Shown here: positions 25,401 to 37,889 of the stretch, piece by piece
Numbering within the stretch: the first letter of the stretch is position 1
Layout of the letters: every line of letters starts with the position of its first letter
NCBI RefSeq assembly: GCF_003265705.1
Contig: NW_020313159.1
Location: 1,366,342 to 1,430,341 of the forward strand
Direction: 5' to 3'
Origin: Callorhinus ursinus
Lineage: Eukaryota > Chordata > Mammalia > Carnivora > Otariidae
Length of the DNA: 64,000 nucleotides
Notes under the pieces: model-generated
Told to the model about the DNA's origin: nothing
The model's input: only the letters and a program-made list of their open reading frames with translations
Databases searched by the model: none
Translations under genes and position numbers: made by a program

Positions 25401-28400
25401 TAATGTGACATAAAGGCCAGATCATTGAGGTGGCCTGTGGAGCTTCAAAAATACGGGACCCACCAGACTGGACTCTAGCAGGAGCCTGGACAGGTGAGGC
25501 TGGGACCACTGCGCTGAGGTGTGAGGACTGACAATCTTCAGGTGTCATAAGAACCTTTTCTGAAGCTCACTTTGGATAGATGTAATCTAGGCCAAGTGCA
25601 CATACTATTCTAACATGCATCAGTGAAAGCAACACAGGAGAGGCCATGGTGCAGGTGCTAGAGGAGCACTGTGAGGTCGTGGGAAGCTGCACAGGCTTGC
25701 AGGAGAGACAGGCCAGATCACACCGGTGCACTCATACAAGCCCACTATGAGCCCTGGATGTTACTGCACCTTCCACCCTTGGGCTGTTTACCATAAGTGG
25801 AAGCACTAACAGTGACCTGTACCTTTTAAAGACTTTTATTTTCAAGTAGTCTCTACACCCAGTGTGGGACTTTAACTCACAACCCCAAGATTAAGACTCG
25901 CATGTGCTCCCAACTAAGCCAGCTGGGTGCCCCCGCTTTGTTTTTAAAGATTTTAAAGTAATGCCACCTGTACTTTTAAAAAGTGAGATGGCACCTAGCA
26001 TCATCAAACCCAAAGGTCTTCACATTATACAGCTAGCATTTTTATGTATAAAGTAGGCAACAGTGTGAACACTCATCTTAGATAAACTCCATGGACAGCT
26101 CTATGAACTTACAAACTTGAAGTGATAATGAATTCACTTTAAACTAGGATGGAGTAGACAGCAGAGTTCAAATTCCAGCTCTGCTACTGACCAGCTGTGG
26201 TCTTGGGTCCCTAACCTCAGTCCCTCACAGTCTATGTGTTGTCTTAGTTTTCCTACCTGAAGAGTGATCATGAGGGCCTGACACTAAATGAGGCATACCG
26301 GTAGAGCCCTTGGAAGGTGCTCAGCAAATGTGTGCTATTATGTAAATCTCAGGTTGTAAAGCTGCTTAGCCACTGGGAGCCAGAGAACACCCTGAGCGTT
26401 CCAGTTTCAAATTCAGCCCAAAATTTGATCAAAAGAAGGAGGGCAAAGTGCTGACGGTCTACACTGCCAAGGGGCTGTTTCCAGTACAGGAGAAAGTCCT
26501 GTAGTGCTAAGGGTTTGCAGATGGTCTCACTGGTGGTAATGCATACACAGGGTGGGAAAATAAGTATTCTGAGTAGGTAGAAGCTAAGAGTCCATTGTGC
26601 CTGGCCTTTATTAGAAATACCAACGGTCTCAGGCCTTTGGGGGAAAACTGAGAAAGCAATGATTTAACTTCACACTGAAAACCAATGGATTTAAAAAAGA
26701 AAAAAGGCAATCAAATCCGTTCAAATTTATTTTATAAAACACTTTATTGATGCCTATATTTGAATCATTAAGCAGTACTAGTACGTGATTTTGATAATGC
26801 GGGAGGAAAGGTAGTTTTGATAACCTAGCAATGTCTTAGCTAAATATTATAAAGCAATTAAAAAATCTTGACACAAGGTCAGAAATATCTCCTTTAAAAA
26901 AAGCAGTTACAGAATGAGAAAAAGTAACTTAGGGAAGCTACCGTAGACCAACAGAGTTTATGCATGGGAGGTACACACTGTCGTTTATAGACACAGCTTA
27001 CAATACAACCTTCCACTAAGAAACAGAAAGTCATTGTATGAAAAAGTGACAGAGAATGGTTGCCAATGGGCACCAGTGACCTCATTTTGACTTTTAAAAT
27101 GCCTTTAACAGGAACAAGCAAAGAGTGAGATTATCATTTCCTACCTACGTGACTCTCAACAGCTCACCAAACCCTTCAGGGTCTTGATTTCCCTCAGCTA
27201 TAAAATGGGACAAAATACCTATTCTTCAAGTTTTGCTCCCCTTCTTTTTAAAATAAGAATAAATTGAAAATGCACATGGAAATAGAAATGAAAACTCTTT
27301 AAGGATCTCAGTAGTTATTAAATCAGTCTAGAAAGAGTAACTTTCTAGACTAATGACTAAGCCATTGGTGACCTGCTCTGACCTCAAAGCAAGTAAAAAT
27401 CACTACCTGCTAAAAGCACCAAGAACAGTACCAGGAATCAAGGCCGCAGAGCAAGACCCCAGGAAACAGACATAATGAGATCAGAATCAGCTTCCCAAAT
27501 AAGGGTTAGAGATGCTCAATTATCCACTCCTGGAAATTCCATTAAGTTCCTTAAAAGAAGCTGAATCATAAACTCGATGTATTTTCTTCTCCCTCAGGAG
27601 CGCTGGTTAAAGAGTGAGGGAGAAGGTAAGTTTGCAGGGTAACAGGTGGACTCTGTCTTCACTGACCGTCCCTTCGGGCACAGTTGGCACCTTTCAGGAA
27701 AACCACATTCTGACACTTCTGTGTTTTGTCAGGAGGAAAAGCGGATTTAAGGAAGTTTTTTGAAAGCTTGCAAATAAATATTTACATCTCACATTGAGAT
27801 AACCACAAGAAAATCAGTTTTAATCATTATGGCTTCATTTTTTCCTCACAAGAATTTTTATCTTTATCTTTTTATGGGCCGGTAGCAGCTTAGAACGTTA
27901 GGCTTCTTCATGACTCACCAGGTTTGTTCAGATGTAGTCACCAAAGTTGGTTACAGCAGTGTTACTTTTACAAAACAAGCACAAAAGAAACACACACACA
28001 GTAACTGAAATCATGCAAGAAAGTTAAAAACGCATGCCACACCATTCCACCACCGAGTAGATGGCATTAGAAGTCCCAGCCCACATTCTAGCAGTCTCCA
28101 TTAAAACAAAAGGAAGAAAGAACACTGGAGAACTCACAAATAGTGCTCTATAGACTGAGGTAGTATTTTCACAAAACACTAGTCCCGACGCTCGCCTCTC
28201 TTTTAAGTAGCCACACCCAAAGTTTCCCTCGTAGATACTCTTAGGAAAGTGGAAACAGGAGGAGAAAGCAAAGAATGGTGGATTGCGGTCAATGAACGCA
28301 CAAGAAGCACTAATAAATAGGAGTGCAAAAGGCAGAGTCAAAGCATCCCACAGAAACGCAGGAGAACTGGTTGGCAATCGCTCCCGTTTAAAATAAACAC

Positions 28401-31400
28401 CCAACAGGGCAGCGGTTTTGCAAAGATCCTTTGCCTCTGACAGCCAGAGCATACTTCATGCACAAAGTGCCATTTTAATAAATTAATAAATTTACTTCTG
28501 CTTTTGTTTTGCTTACGTGATGTTATTTAAATTTCAATTTAACGTGACAAAATACACAGTTCGAAAGAGGCCTAATTCCTTCTTGCCAATTCACTAATAC
28601 TATTCTTTGTATCCTAAAATATGCAACAAATTCACTTCCATCAGGGATTATAAAAGACTTTATACCAAACATTACTGTGATTAAAAACAAAAAAAGTTCT
28701 ACTGTATGAGAAATTCTGTAGGAAGGTTAAATAGTAACAAAATAACTGTCCCCAAGTTGAAATTGTAACAGAAAAAGTCACAGAGTTCTAACTGAAAGAT
28801 TGGCCAAAAGGTTAAGGTTAACACTTTAAGAAAAATAAGAATTTGCGAAGTTAAAAGTCAGTCAAAAAACCTTCACTGAAAGAAAGAGTACAATTATATA
28901 TAATTACACAGAGTGTTCAACTATATCTTCCCAGTATAAAAAAAATGACTTTAAATAAAAGATAGAGATGCACAAAGTACCTTTATTTGCTTTTGAGCTA
29001 AGTGCAAGTAAAGCACCACTGTAAAACCCTCAAAGGCATCAGTGAAACTAGGGTGTGTATTTCATGGGACAAAGGAAGCAGTCTAGCTGTGGTGAGGTGA
29101 GGCTAGGCACAGTCCAACATGAGACACTCAGATGCAAACTGTGAAGGGCAGTGATCACTTGGCTTCCTTGTCTGTCTCTACCAAGTCGATGCCAACAAGG
29201 GGAGGACCCAGGGAGACTACATGCAAATGCACTTGGATGGATGAGAATTTATTACAACTTTGGGAGGAAAACAGCCTGTATCTGTAGTCTTTCTCTCACC
29301 AAATAAGAATGGCCATCTCTTGAATAAGTGAACTGGCACTAAAAAAAATATGATCAAAACAATATATGTGTCTAAAGTGATCACATTATCCTAAATAGTG
29401 GGTTTAAAGAACGGTGGTGGAGGATCACATCAGGCTTCACATGAATGGAAATAGCATGATTTTTCTTCCCCCCAATTTTAGTCATTACCTATAAAGGCTG
29501 TACTTCAGTTTTTTCTAAGAGCAAAGCAGTTCTGATGCAAATGAGTAGGAGCACTTGCTGTGGGCTGTAGGAGCTGAGTATGACTGACCACCTGAGGCTC
29601 CACTCAGAGGCCCTGCTCTCCCAGCCTGCCCGTCTGTCGTCCCACCACGCTACAGCTAGGATGGACTCTGGGCTTGTAGGCAGAGCTGCTTCATTTTATT
29701 CCCATGCCAAACAGACAATTTCCATCTTTAGGTCACTCTATTTTAATAATTAGTGATTTTCTATAGAGTATCTTCTTCCCTAACTACCAGGCACATTCTT
29801 TTCCTATGTAATGGAGATTTCTTCATAGAACATGTCAGAGTAAAAATAATTCTTAACGTCCTGGATAAATCCGTAAGATGTATAAACCGAAATTATACTC
29901 ATGAAGCAAATACATGCTGATCGCTCCCTCCCCCGTGCTGCTCTCCCAGGTGGGAGTGAAGTGAAAACAGAGGAACAGTAACCGGTGACACAGTGTGGGT
30001 GAATGCAGCAAGATCTGCTACCAGGAAAGGAGCACCCAAGGGAGCTCCCATGGCATTACCTACCGGAAGGTTCCTTGCTGAATCCAAATACAAAATCAGC
30101 AATGAAGAGGAAAGACCATCATTGGCTTGGTCTTTGTCAGCCCTGATGTCTGTTAGCACCTATGAGAAAGGATAAAAAGCCTCAGCAGGTGTATTTCCAC
30201 AGGATTTTAGACTATTTCTCTCTGATTCGGTCTGTGATGCTCAAGAAAAGAAGGAAGGTGGGGAAATAAACCATCCGATACATGCAACACAGAGAGAAAG
30301 AACACAATAAATATATTTTAATGACAAGAATCTATATGAATCAATTAAATAAAGCACAGGTGATCTGTGGCTCTCCAAACCCCCATACTCTATCAAGCAC
30401 AAAATATGAAGATCTCATAAAACAGGTGGGAATGACCTGTACATCTTTCTTTAAAAAAAAAAAAAAAAAATTCCATTATCTTTAATTTACCCCTGATGTG
30501 ACTGCAGTGACTTACTTAATTTAATCAAAATTATTGCTGCCATTTTTCTAAGCCAAGTAGAAACGCAACCTAAAGATACTAATCTTAGCTATGAGGGGTG
30601 GTTGTTGTTATGGGAAATATTTCACAGCACCTTGTCGAGGTTTGAAGCATTTGGCATTAATGTGAGCCACTCCAGTTTCAAGTGCAGCTTTCCTCTGGGA
30701 ACCTCGTCCAGGGCGAACCACTGAAGAGAGAACGTGAACGTTCACAAAAGTTCTCCTGAGTCAACCTTTCCAGTCAAGCAGTTTCCACCAATGTCACAAG
30801 CTGCTCACTGTGAGGCACTGACAGTTCCTGATTAATGCTGAAGGACGGAGTCCTACCATATTTTGCTTTTCCCTTCGAATGAGCTGATGGCCCCAGAGGA
30901 TGACAAGAGCAGTGCGCTGGAACTCGCCCAGCACTGCCACCACTCTGGAGTCAGTACCATTTTCATCCCTAACTTACACACAAGGATTCAAATGTCTTCT
31001 AGTACTGTCCGGCACTGTCAGGCTTCTATGTATGGACTTCTCAGAATTTATGGGCCAGGAGGTAATATAACATTGATCCCAAATACTGAATTTCATTATC
31101 AAAGAAGTTAATATGTTTGTGTCTTTATTCACCACTATGTACTACTTAATAAAATAGTATACACATGTTTCAGCTTAAACACCACAAAGCAATTCATCGA
31201 AGATAATCCCCAAACACTCAGTGTTAAGAGACTGCCCTGGGGAGTGCATAAGAAAATGTGTTACTTTGAAAGCAGTGGATCTCAACACTTATTTGGTTAA
31301 TTATGCCCTACTTATCCCAATTATACCCATCTTTTAGAAGCCACCTCAAAATTTTCTTTTTTCATACTTCTTATTCCGACAGCAACATTGTGCTTGAAGC

Positions 31401-34400
31401 AGTGTCTGCTTGTCGTAAACGCCCACTGCCCTACAGGCGGCTTTCACGTGACACCTTCTCGCTGACCGTACTGTGTCAGCTGTGTTACTAAGTCCAGCTA
31501 CCCTTAAAAAGCCCATTTCTGGGGAGCTTCTCACAGGTCTCCGCCTGGACTCCCAAAGGAGAGCACATGTCTGAAACGGTCGGTTTGTGCTTGTACTCTT
31601 CTGAACTTCTAGCACATGGTGGGCACACAATACACACTGACTGGGCTGTTAAACTTACTTCTTTTCACTTTGCCATTATTAAAAGGCCTAAGTTCTCAGA
31701 ACATTGTGTGGGGGACCAGCAGGTCTGTCAACGCTCATGAAATAGAATAATACTCAAAGAAAACTTACTTCATCTAAAAGGCGCTCCTTCTCAACTTCAA
31801 TAAGATCAATCATAAGACTATAGAAATAACAACACAACAACTTTAGAACATAGAAACACACTTCTTACAACTGCAATAACCTTAAACATTTGTCGACGAA
31901 AAAGTACTCCGGAAATGTATCAAAACGCTGTAGTTTATCAAGAAACAGACTTCTTCCAGAAGCTTCCTCAGGCTTATCCCAAAACTATGAAGGGAAGTAA
32001 AGAAACCAGCAGGGGTGAGTCTCTGGGAGGTCAGGACCCTCAGTTTGGCAAAGCCAGGATCAGAGTTGTAAAAAATGTGGTTTTCCCCACAACGTAGCTA
32101 TTTATACTGTGCTGAAAATGCCTGCAAATATTCAGCCCTCTTGTCTGACACGCTCTCCCCCAGCGCTGCCATCCGTCACTACAGCTCAGTCACCTGTGCC
32201 CCTTCCTGTCCTCGCTCCACAGCTCTGGACCATCCCAGAGCCGTTCCTGGTTCGGCTCTCTGAGAGCCCCTTCCATTTCCCCTAAAAATCCTGCTCCGCT
32301 GCAGAGCATGGACCTCCCCTCCCTCAGAAGTCAGAGATGCCAAGAATGGGATGACTCTAATCCTATTTCCTCTCGCAGCTGCCCCTCCTCCTGCCCCTCC
32401 AGCAGGCGAGACCCTCCCAGCTCTTTCCTGGTCTACCACCACAGTCCCCAGTCCCAGTCCCGGCTACTCTGAGCCACACAGTGGTTTTATTAGAATGCAA
32501 ATTTGATCCGTCACTGCCCTGCTTATAATCTTTCGGTCGCTCCTTGTTAAACCATCTCATGGAAGAATTCTGAAGTCAAAGCACAATACATAGGCCGTTC
32601 TTGAGGAGGCCAAATCTGTCCAACGTCATCTACCCCTGAATCTTTTACAAGAAAGTCAGTCAAATAATAAAGACTAGGGTTAGATGTATTTTTTAAAAGC
32701 TCATGTTTTTCAGCTGTAGTGGTTGTTCAATTTAAGTAAACAAGTCAATATTTATTTTTCCAATGTGTAGGCACAATGTAAATCACTATCCCCCCTGCTC
32801 CCTAAATAACTCAACAAATGGAAAAAGCTTAAAAACCCCTTTCTGCAGTCGAGAGCAGAGCCTACACAGCATGAAAGCAGGCTGCGGTACTGGCATCTGG
32901 GGCCACACTCCACATGTGGCTTACCAGCACCCGAATGTGGGCAAGTAGCTACACGTGGCCAGTGGCTGCTGAAACAGACACAGATCTAAAATTTTTCCTT
33001 CTTGTATTTAAATGTGAAACTTTATAGGAATAAAACATACTTCAAGAAGTCTAAGGTAAAACAAATGTTGTATCTAAGAAGCCACTTAAAAATACACGTA
33101 ACACATACATAGCGTATTTTTTGAAGCCATATTAGTTCTAAGTGTCACTACTCAGAAGAAAAAGCACCCTGTGCTCTCCTTCCCCGAGGGTTTACCTTCC
33201 TAGGAAGTCATCCTTGTCTGGGTCTTCGTCAAAGAGCTCAATCTCTAATTCCTGTCCAGGATGTTCATAAACTAAAGCCTGAAAAAACAAAGAGTAGTTA
33301 TCTTACACGGTTACTACTGTTGGCAGCTACTGAACATGAGGACGGTAGTAAGGAGCACCCTGCAGTTCTCTCCCATGGTAAGTACTGGAGCACTTACATT
33401 GTGTCACTGTCCAACCACACACACACAAACACACGTCTCCACGGGAGACCAGCTAACAGTCTACTGTGCTTCCAGTTATCTGAGTCAAGTTCCACTGCTC
33501 CGAAGTCAAGTCACAAGACAGCGCCCACAAACTGGTACAGGTTTGGGACATCTTTCTAGTCCTGAAGTGGCTCTGTTCAAATGCTATTCTTGGGATACCA
33601 ACAAGTGATCCAGGTACCACCACTTAGAGATTAAGAAATCTGGCAACAAACAGGATTGGGAGGATGGGAAGCTGGGGGAGCATAAACTGTACAACTGTTC
33701 TGAAGAACAATTTTGCAAAAATGTATCATTCTTTCAAAAAAGCATGATTTATGATGCAGCTATTCCACTTTGAGGAGCTTATCTGGAGAAAACCTGGTCA
33801 AGTGAAGAAAAATACATTCCCATTACACTGGTAATAGCAGTGGTTCTAATGCTGAAATGAACAGCCAGTATCTCCTTGGGTAAAGAAATGATGGAATCTA
33901 TTCAGTGAATGGCAAGTATAAATCATGTTCATCTATGTTTACTGACATGAGAGAGATGTCTAGATGTGTTAAATGAGAATTTACAAAACAGTACATAATA
34001 ATCTCATGTTTGTAAATGTTTACATATGTTAACAACCACAGAAATCACTTTGTCAATTATTTATTGTGATAGTTTAATGTAATTAAAGTTTAAAATTTAT
34101 GTGTTGTTTATGCATTGGCATGACAATGTTGTGAGGTAGGGACAGAAGGTACAATACTTCTGAAGGTGGGAAATTAAAGAAAAATGATTTAAATGATGCT
34201 CTAAACCAACCACACTCCTGTATAACAGGAGTGGAATCAGAATTTGGAGAGAAGCCAACTGATGCCACTGGACACATCTTACCTCGTACACCTCATTCCA
34301 CTTGGGACTGAGGTTCTCTTTGATGACCTTGCTTTGGAAGATCTGGTTGCCAACTCGAATAACTCCATAGGGGTCTGACTTTCCCTTGACGAGTCCCTTA

Positions 34401-37400
34401 AGGTACGTATCTTTCCCCTGAAGATCCTGAGCTTCAATAAAATGTATCCTTAGAACACCCTGAAAAGAAGGAGCACGCACGGACTGTTCACTGTGACACA
34501 CGTGGAACAATGGCTGTGTGCTCACTGTCCTAAGAATGAGGAAGAGTGGACAACATGAAGACCCTCTCCCTGCACAGCAGAAAAGAAAGTCAACATGGAC
34601 TGTCGGGCAGTAGTGCGGAGGGAAAGCCAGAGCAAGGTGGACGACACTGTCCGAGTATCACTACTTTCTGTCAGGAGACCAGACCAGGGTGGAGTGAGGG
34701 GTGAGGCCCCCAGTGACAGTGTGCAACAGGAGCCCAAGGAGCCTTAGTCTCCTGGGTCACCCAATAGTCCTGTGTTCCGTACGACAGTGACTGAGAACCA
34801 CCATTACAGGATGTCTCAGACGTGTCACTAAGCCCTTGGCAGGCGCTCATTACTTCAACTTTTAGAACAATCCTATGAAATACAGCTGACCAGAACAAAA
34901 CAGGTTTGAACTTCATGGATCCACTTATATACAGATGTTTTTCAATACAGAACAGTACCGTAAATGTATTTTCTCTTCCTTATAATTTTTTTAGTAACAT
35001 TTTTTCTCTAGCTTACTTTATTGTAAGAATACAGAATATAGTACATAACATATAAAATACGTGTTACTGGTTTATGTCATTGGTATGGCATCTGGTCAAC
35101 ACTAGGCAATTAGTATTTAAGTTCTGGGGGAATCAAAAGTTATATGCAGGGGCGCCTGGGTGGCTCAGTCGTTAAGCATCTGCCTTCGGCTCAGGTCATG
35201 ATCCCAGGGTCCTGGGACTGAGCCCCACATCGGGCTCCCTGCTCCGCGGGAAGCCTGCTTCTCCCTCTCCCACTCCCCCTGCTTGTATTCCCTCTCTCAC
35301 TGTGTCTCTCTCTGTCAAATAAATAAATAAAATCTTAAAAAAAAGTTATATGCAGATTTTCTACTGCACAGGGGCTCGGCGGCCCCACCCATGTTGTTCA
35401 AGGGTCAACTGCACTGTCATTAAATTTATTTTATAGATAGGAAACTGAAACTTTGCAATACGTACTACTCATAGACTTTACACAGTTTTCTTTTCCTAAA
35501 ATGTTTAATTGGTAAAATAAAAAAAATGTTCACTCACACCTCTTTCAAGGCAAACAATGGTGGTAAAGTTAGCACGAGGCAGCATTCTCCAAAAACCCTT
35601 TCAAAATCACTGGGTAACAAAGAACAAATAATCCAATCAAGAAATGGGCAGAAGACATGAACAGACATTTTTCCAAAGAAGACATCCAAATGGCCAACAG
35701 GCACATGAAAAAGTGCTCAACATCGCTCGGCATCAGGGAAATCCAAATCAAAACCTCAATGAGATACCACCTCACACCAGTCAGAATGGCTAAAATTAAC
35801 AAGTCAGGGAACGACAGATGTTGGCGGGGATGCGGAGAAAGGGCAACCCTCCTACACTGTTGGTGGGAATGCAAGCTGGTGCAACCCCTCTGGAAAACAG
35901 TATAGAGGTTCCTCAAACAGTTTAAATTACAGCTACCATTCGATCCAGCAACTGCACTACTGGGTATTTACCCCAAAGATACAAATGTAGGAATCCGAAG
36001 GGGTACGTGCACCCCAATGTTTATAGCAGCAATGTCCACAATAGCCAAACTGTGGAAAGAGCCAAGATGCCCATCGACAGATGAATGGATAAAGAAGATG
36101 TGGTATATATACACAATGGAATATTATGCAGCCATCAAAAGGAATGAGATCTTGCCATTTGCAATGACATGGATGGAACTGGAGGGTGTTATGCTGAGTG
36201 AAATAAGTCAATCAGAGAAAGACATGTATCCTATGACCTCACTGATATGAGGAATTCTTAATCTCAGGAAACAAACTGAGGGTTGCTGGAGTGGTGGGGG
36301 GTGGGAGGGATGGGGTGGCTGGGTGATAGACATTGGGGAGGGTATGTGCTACGGTGAGCGCTGTGAATTGTGTAAGACTGTTGAATCACAGATCTGTACT
36401 TCTGAAACAAATAACGCAACATATTTTAAGAAAAAAGAAAAAGAAGAAGATAGCAGGAGAGGAAGAATGAAAGGGAGTAAGTCAGAGGGAGAGACGAACT
36501 AGGAGAGATGATGGACTCTGAAAAACAAACTGAGGTTTCTAGAGGGGAGGAGGGTAGGGGGATGGGTTAGCCTGGTGATGGGTATTGAGGAGGGCACATT
36601 CTGCATGGAGCACCGGGTGTTATGAACAAACAATGAATCATGGAACACTACACCAAAACAAATGATGTAATACATGGTGATTAACATAACAATAAAAAAT
36701 TTAAAAAAAAAATCACTGGGTAATAGTCCTGACCCAATCAGCTAGGAAGACATGCGTTTTTACAGGTAAATACGCTTTTAAAAACTTAAGAGAATTTCCC
36801 GTTTACAGGAAATGTGTCTAAAGTTTAGATAATCTGGCAACATGTTTAAGTAGCATGGCTTTTAAACCCCACAAGGCTAAGGAAGGTTGGATCTGGGCGG
36901 GCTCAGGTGCTCACCACGCTCAGGGAATAAAAGGTGCAAGTGGCAAAGGAGGACGAGGATTTCTTCATGGAAGAGACTTCTTGTGTTTTCAGAGATGAAA
37001 ATCCTAAATTAAGGAAAAAAGACGTGCCTTTCTCATATGTACTGTCCTGTCAAATCTGAATGCCAACAATATAACTAATTCAGGCATCAATTAGCTGGAG
37101 TGTTGGTACTTTCAAAAAAATGTTAAGGAAGCCCAGACATGTTTGAGGATTTGTATGCTGTTACGGAGATCTAACTTAACCTCAAAAAAGTAACAAGCAT
37201 CAAGGAAAGTTGTCTGCTTCCACTTCAGCAAACAAACTAAAAACAACACACGCAGTGAAATAGGACCAACTCAACACCTTAGAAACTGTCCTGTGCGTGT
37301 CGGTGTCACACTCATTACAGACATCATACAACAGGGTTGCCTGCTCCACTTCTGGAGGGCCCAGTGGGAAAAGCTCTGTGAAAATGAGTAAAAGGAAAAT

Positions 37401-37828
37401 CTTCCTTTGCATTGGAGTCGGGAGGCCAGAAAGGGCAGCACCCAGGCTCTACCAGTCCACTGTCCACTGCAGACCCAACAGGGAGAGATGCATCTCCCAG
37501 TGGATACTATTTTACTATCCCGGAAGGAGAAAGGAAGGTTTCCTCCTGCCCTGGCAACAGCTCAGCCAGCGAGAAGCCACTACACTTCCCAGCTCCAAGT
37601 TAACACCAACGGACTTTTAGATTAATGCAGCCCCTCCCAGTGCCCCCTCTCCTCTGTAAAAGAGCCTCCTCCCTTTGTTCTGCAGAATCACCTATGGTTT
37701 TGCCATAGCGTAATTGTCCCAGATTGCAATTCTCTGCTGTTCCTGAATAAACCCATTTTTGCTGGTGAAGTAACAGCAGTTTTTTATTTTATTTTGGGGG
37801 GGGTGGGCGGAGAGGGAGAGAGGGAGAC

Positions 37829-37889
<61 letters not shown>

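Larger units (their letters stand above)
24484..30063. other. ESYT2 intron between exons 13 and 14
   Basis: A 5.6-kb intron holding one short SINE (25824-25934) and one MIR (26150-26345), otherwise unusually repeat-poor for this gene. No exon recognised; the 142-codon frame at 28024-28452 is not supported as a gene. Confidence 0.55.

Noticed and set aside
28024..28452. 142-codon open frame on the minus strand with hydrophobic stretches
   Set aside because: No recognised family, promoter or splice context. It sits mid-intron and the hydrophobic runs come from T-rich sequence. Chance is the simpler explanation.
35657..36250. 82- and 77-codon plus-strand frames
   Set aside because: They are the decayed C-terminal part of L1 ORF2 in a truncated element, not host genes.
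37297..37625. 107-codon plus-strand frame and overlapping frames
   Set aside because: They lie within the putative solo LTR and have no match to viral or host coding sequence.
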